Source: Gp6-AA40 sp963772955 (GTDB lineage Bacteria; Acidobacteriota; Vicinamibacteria; Vicinamibacterales; UBA2999). Taken from it: a stretch of DNA of 64,000 bases. The position numbers and the translations under genes were made by a program. The stretch lies in assembly GCA_963772955.1 (NCBI GenBank), contig CAVYZF010000004.1, positions 248,001 to 312,000 on the forward strand. The letters run 5' to 3'. The notes under the pieces are model-generated. The model had not been told where the DNA came from and ran no database searches. It worked only from the letters and a program-made list of their open reading frames with translations. Numbering within the stretch: the stretch's first letter is position 1; every line of letters begins with the position of its first letter. Shown piece after piece: positions 62,537-64,000 of the stretch.

Positions 62537-64000
62537 CTATTCGACGCGGCCCAGGTACTTGTCGAGCCAGACGAGTGTCTCGCGGATCACGTCATTCCGG
62601 CCCAGCGTGCTCAGGTCGTGCCCGACACCGTCGAAGATGCGTAGCCGCTTGTCTGCGGGTGGAGTGCCCAGCCTTGTGAACATCGGACGCTGCGAGGCCT
62701 CGAGCGGAAACACGAAGTCGTACTGGCCTCCCAGGATCAACATTGGAATGCGCACCCGTCCGACGAAGTTGATCGGGTCGACCTCGGGGAGCGACCGCTG
62801 CATCGGCAACCCGGCCAGTACCAGGACGCCGGCCGCCAGGCGCGGCTCGACCGCTGGCACGATGGCTCCCTGCGGTCCGCCCCAACTCGTACCGTGGAAG
62901 GCGAGTTTGCTCAGATCGATGTCGGACCGCGTCTCGAGATAGTCGATCGACCTCATGAGATCCTGCACCCAGTGAATGGCGTAGTTCCGGTAGAGTCGAT
63001 CGTTTCGGGGGTAGCCCGTCGACAGGTCTCCCTTGGAACGCTCGTATGTGCCCTGGTAGATCGGAACCATCACGGCGCGCCCGCCGACGAGGAGAAACTC
63101 CGGCACCACAATTGGCGGGAGCCTCTCGCTCGAAATCTTGCTGGATCCAGTCCACAAGGGAAACACGACTACGGTCTGGTACGGCGGAGAGCCCGTCTTC
63201 GGAAGAAACAGGTGAGCAATGACGCGCTCGTCGCCATAGGCTGCGTCGAAGGTGATTCTCTCCCTGCGCCAGTTCGGCGGCGAATCATCCGTCCCCTCGA
63301 CGACGGCGTTCAGATTGGTCTTGTCGTAAAGGTACAGGCTTTTGTACGCCTCGAAGAGTTGATCCGGAACCGGTTGCTCGCGAGCGTAGTCCCGGGTTGG
63401 CAGGGGGATGTTGCCCGCCAACCCCGCAGGCACCGTGTCACTCTGGTACTGCGCGCACCGAAACCCGTTCGATGGTGAGCGATCGAACGGTGATCGCGTC
63501 TCGGGTTCGAAGAACTTGTAGTCGGGATCGCTCCACGCGCCGCCGAGCAGGTAACGTTCCTGGCCAGAGCTGTTCCACGCCCATTCCTTGACGTTTCCGG
63601 CCATGTCGTAGGTACCACTGCGACTCAGGCTTCGCGTGGTACCCACCGGGGCCGGCCCTTTGCCGGAGAAGTTGCTCTGCGAGCTGATGTACTGCGACCA
63701 GTACACCGATGCCGCCTGGCTCCAGTGGTAGATCGTCGGCAGAGCCTTGCCGACTGACTCGCAGTATGCAGCCGCTTCGTACCAGCTCACGCCCGAGACG
63801 GGATATTTCTGCTGCTGGTCCGGGAACGTGCCGACCGCCCATGTCGACGGACCAGGCCGGCCGGTCTCGTCAGTGAATGTAGCGACTCCCTCCTCCCAAG
63901 ACACGACCCGGCCGGCTCTCTCGAATGGATGCTTCCACAGGCTGCGCGACCGATAGCCCCCTTGATCGACGAACGCCTTGAACGCTTCGTTCGACACCTC
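62537..64000 (-). CDS. FGE-sulfatase domain fused to alpha/beta hydrolase (partial)
   Basis: At least 487 residues; the N-terminus lies beyond the right edge (EVSNEAFKAFVDQGGYR is already inside the FGE domain). FGE part: YPVSGVSWYEAAAYCESVGKALPTIYHWSQAA, YDMAGNVKEWAWNSSGQERYLLGGAWSDP, SNGFRCAQY. Hydrolase part (from about residue 235): FLPKTGSPPYQTVVVFPLWTG, LAFHGTSWGGPQGAIVPAVEPRLAAGVLVLAG with the GxSxGG nucleophile elbow (GTSWGG), MLILGGQYDFVFPLE, and FDGVGHDLS with the His. In Acidobacteriota this pair often sits on a Ser/Thr kinase N-terminus; whether one lies upstream cannot be seen. The active-site cysteines of true formylglycine enzymes are not apparent. Confidence 0.8.
   Translation of the reverse strand, partial: EVSNEAFKAFVDQGGYRSRSLWKHPFERAGRVVSWEEGVATFTDETGRPGPSTWAVGTFPDQQQKYPVSGVSWYEAAAYCESVGKALPTIYHWSQAASVYWSQYISSQSNFSGKGPAPVGTTRSLSRSGTYDMAGNVKEWAWNSSGQERYLLGGAWSDPDYKFFEPETRSPFDRSPSNGFRCAQYQSDTVPAGLAGNIPLPTRDYAREQPVPDQLFEAYKSLYLYDKTNLNAVVEGTDDSPPNWRRERITFDAAYGDERVIAHLFLPKTGSPPYQTVVVFPLWTGSSKISSERLPPIVVPEFLLVGGRAVMVPIYQGTYERSKGDLSTGYPRNDRLYRNYAIHWVQDLMRSIDYLETRSDIDLSKLAFHGTSWGGPQGAIVPAVEPRLAAGVLVLAGLPMQRSLPEVDPINFVGRVRIPMLILGGQYDFVFPLEASQRPMFTRLGTPPADKRLRIFDGVGHDLSTLGRNDVIRETLVWLDKYLGRVE

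Overview
The window is GC-rich chromosomal DNA. It probably comes from an Acidobacteriota, most likely Vicinamibacteria. The evidence is a mix of families typical of that group: ADOP-type ABC permeases (51271-53772 and a fragment at 62128), a Ser/Thr kinase fused to TolB-like PD40 repeats (54790), an Oar-type TonB receptor (6786), paired DUF6152 secreted proteins (500, 2557), ArsR-SRPBCC and FGE-hydrolase proteins. No rRNA, complete tRNA, CRISPR array or phage was seen. The species call is inference.

Region 1 (1-16.1 kb) is metabolic and envelope housekeeping. It holds the 5' end of pyruvate kinase, a four-gene secreted-protein run in the order A-B-B-A (DUF6152, LTGVW, LTGVW, DUF6152), two PQQ beta-propeller enzymes, a TonB receptor, a TM2 protein, a broken gene, a DUF2278 protein, a Kbp-like BON-LysM protein, an ArsR/SRPBCC pair and a SulP transporter.

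Region 2 (16.2-23.1 kb) is signalling plus a flagellar stator. A MASE1 histidine kinase and a NarL-type regulator form an operon. Two odd receiver proteins follow; one has Glu in place of the phospho-Asp and the other lacks its first third. Then come motB and motA (motA carries a probable frameshift), an HD-GYP protein overlapping motA, and a tandem pair of receivers with C-terminal helices.

Region 3 (23.1-48.7 kb) is the centre of interest. It is a roughly 22-kb minus-strand glycan run facing the divergent plus-strand genes fliC-fliD-fliS-flgN-like. The minus run encodes a nonulosonic-acid pathway of SpsC/SpsG/SpsE/SpsF or Pse/Leg type (4,6-dehydratase, aminotransferase, PseG-like hydrolase, NeuB-like synthase, cytidylyltransferase, HAD phosphatase) and an ATP-grasp enzyme. 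It also encodes a Maf/DUF115 flagellin glycosyltransferase, a radical-SAM/pyruvyltransferase fusion, several glycosyltransferases and two methyltransferases. A second MotA/MotB pair is translationally coupled inside it. The flagellin gene has a clear sigma-28 promoter and a CsrA-like hairpin in its leader. I read the whole as a flagellin glycosylation island.

Region 4 (48.7-57.5 kb) holds an APC permease, a GNAT enzyme, an ADOP permease with a short coupled leader ORF, a 51-residue membrane protein, an HXXEE protein and a kinase-PD40 sensor.

Region 5 (57.5-62.5 kb) is decayed mobile DNA around a Tat-exported alcohol dehydrogenase: an internally deleted IS110 transposase, a tRNA-Ser 3'-end-like relic, a ModA-like C-terminal scrap, a frameshifted IS1380 transposase between two direct repeats, and an ADOP scrap. 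The window closes inside an FGE-sulfatase/alpha-beta hydrolase fusion.

Several conserved genes (pyruvate kinase, motA, perhaps SulP) carry single-base frame breaks, so assembly error should be kept in mind. Functional calls rest on motif recognition by eye; no database search was run.
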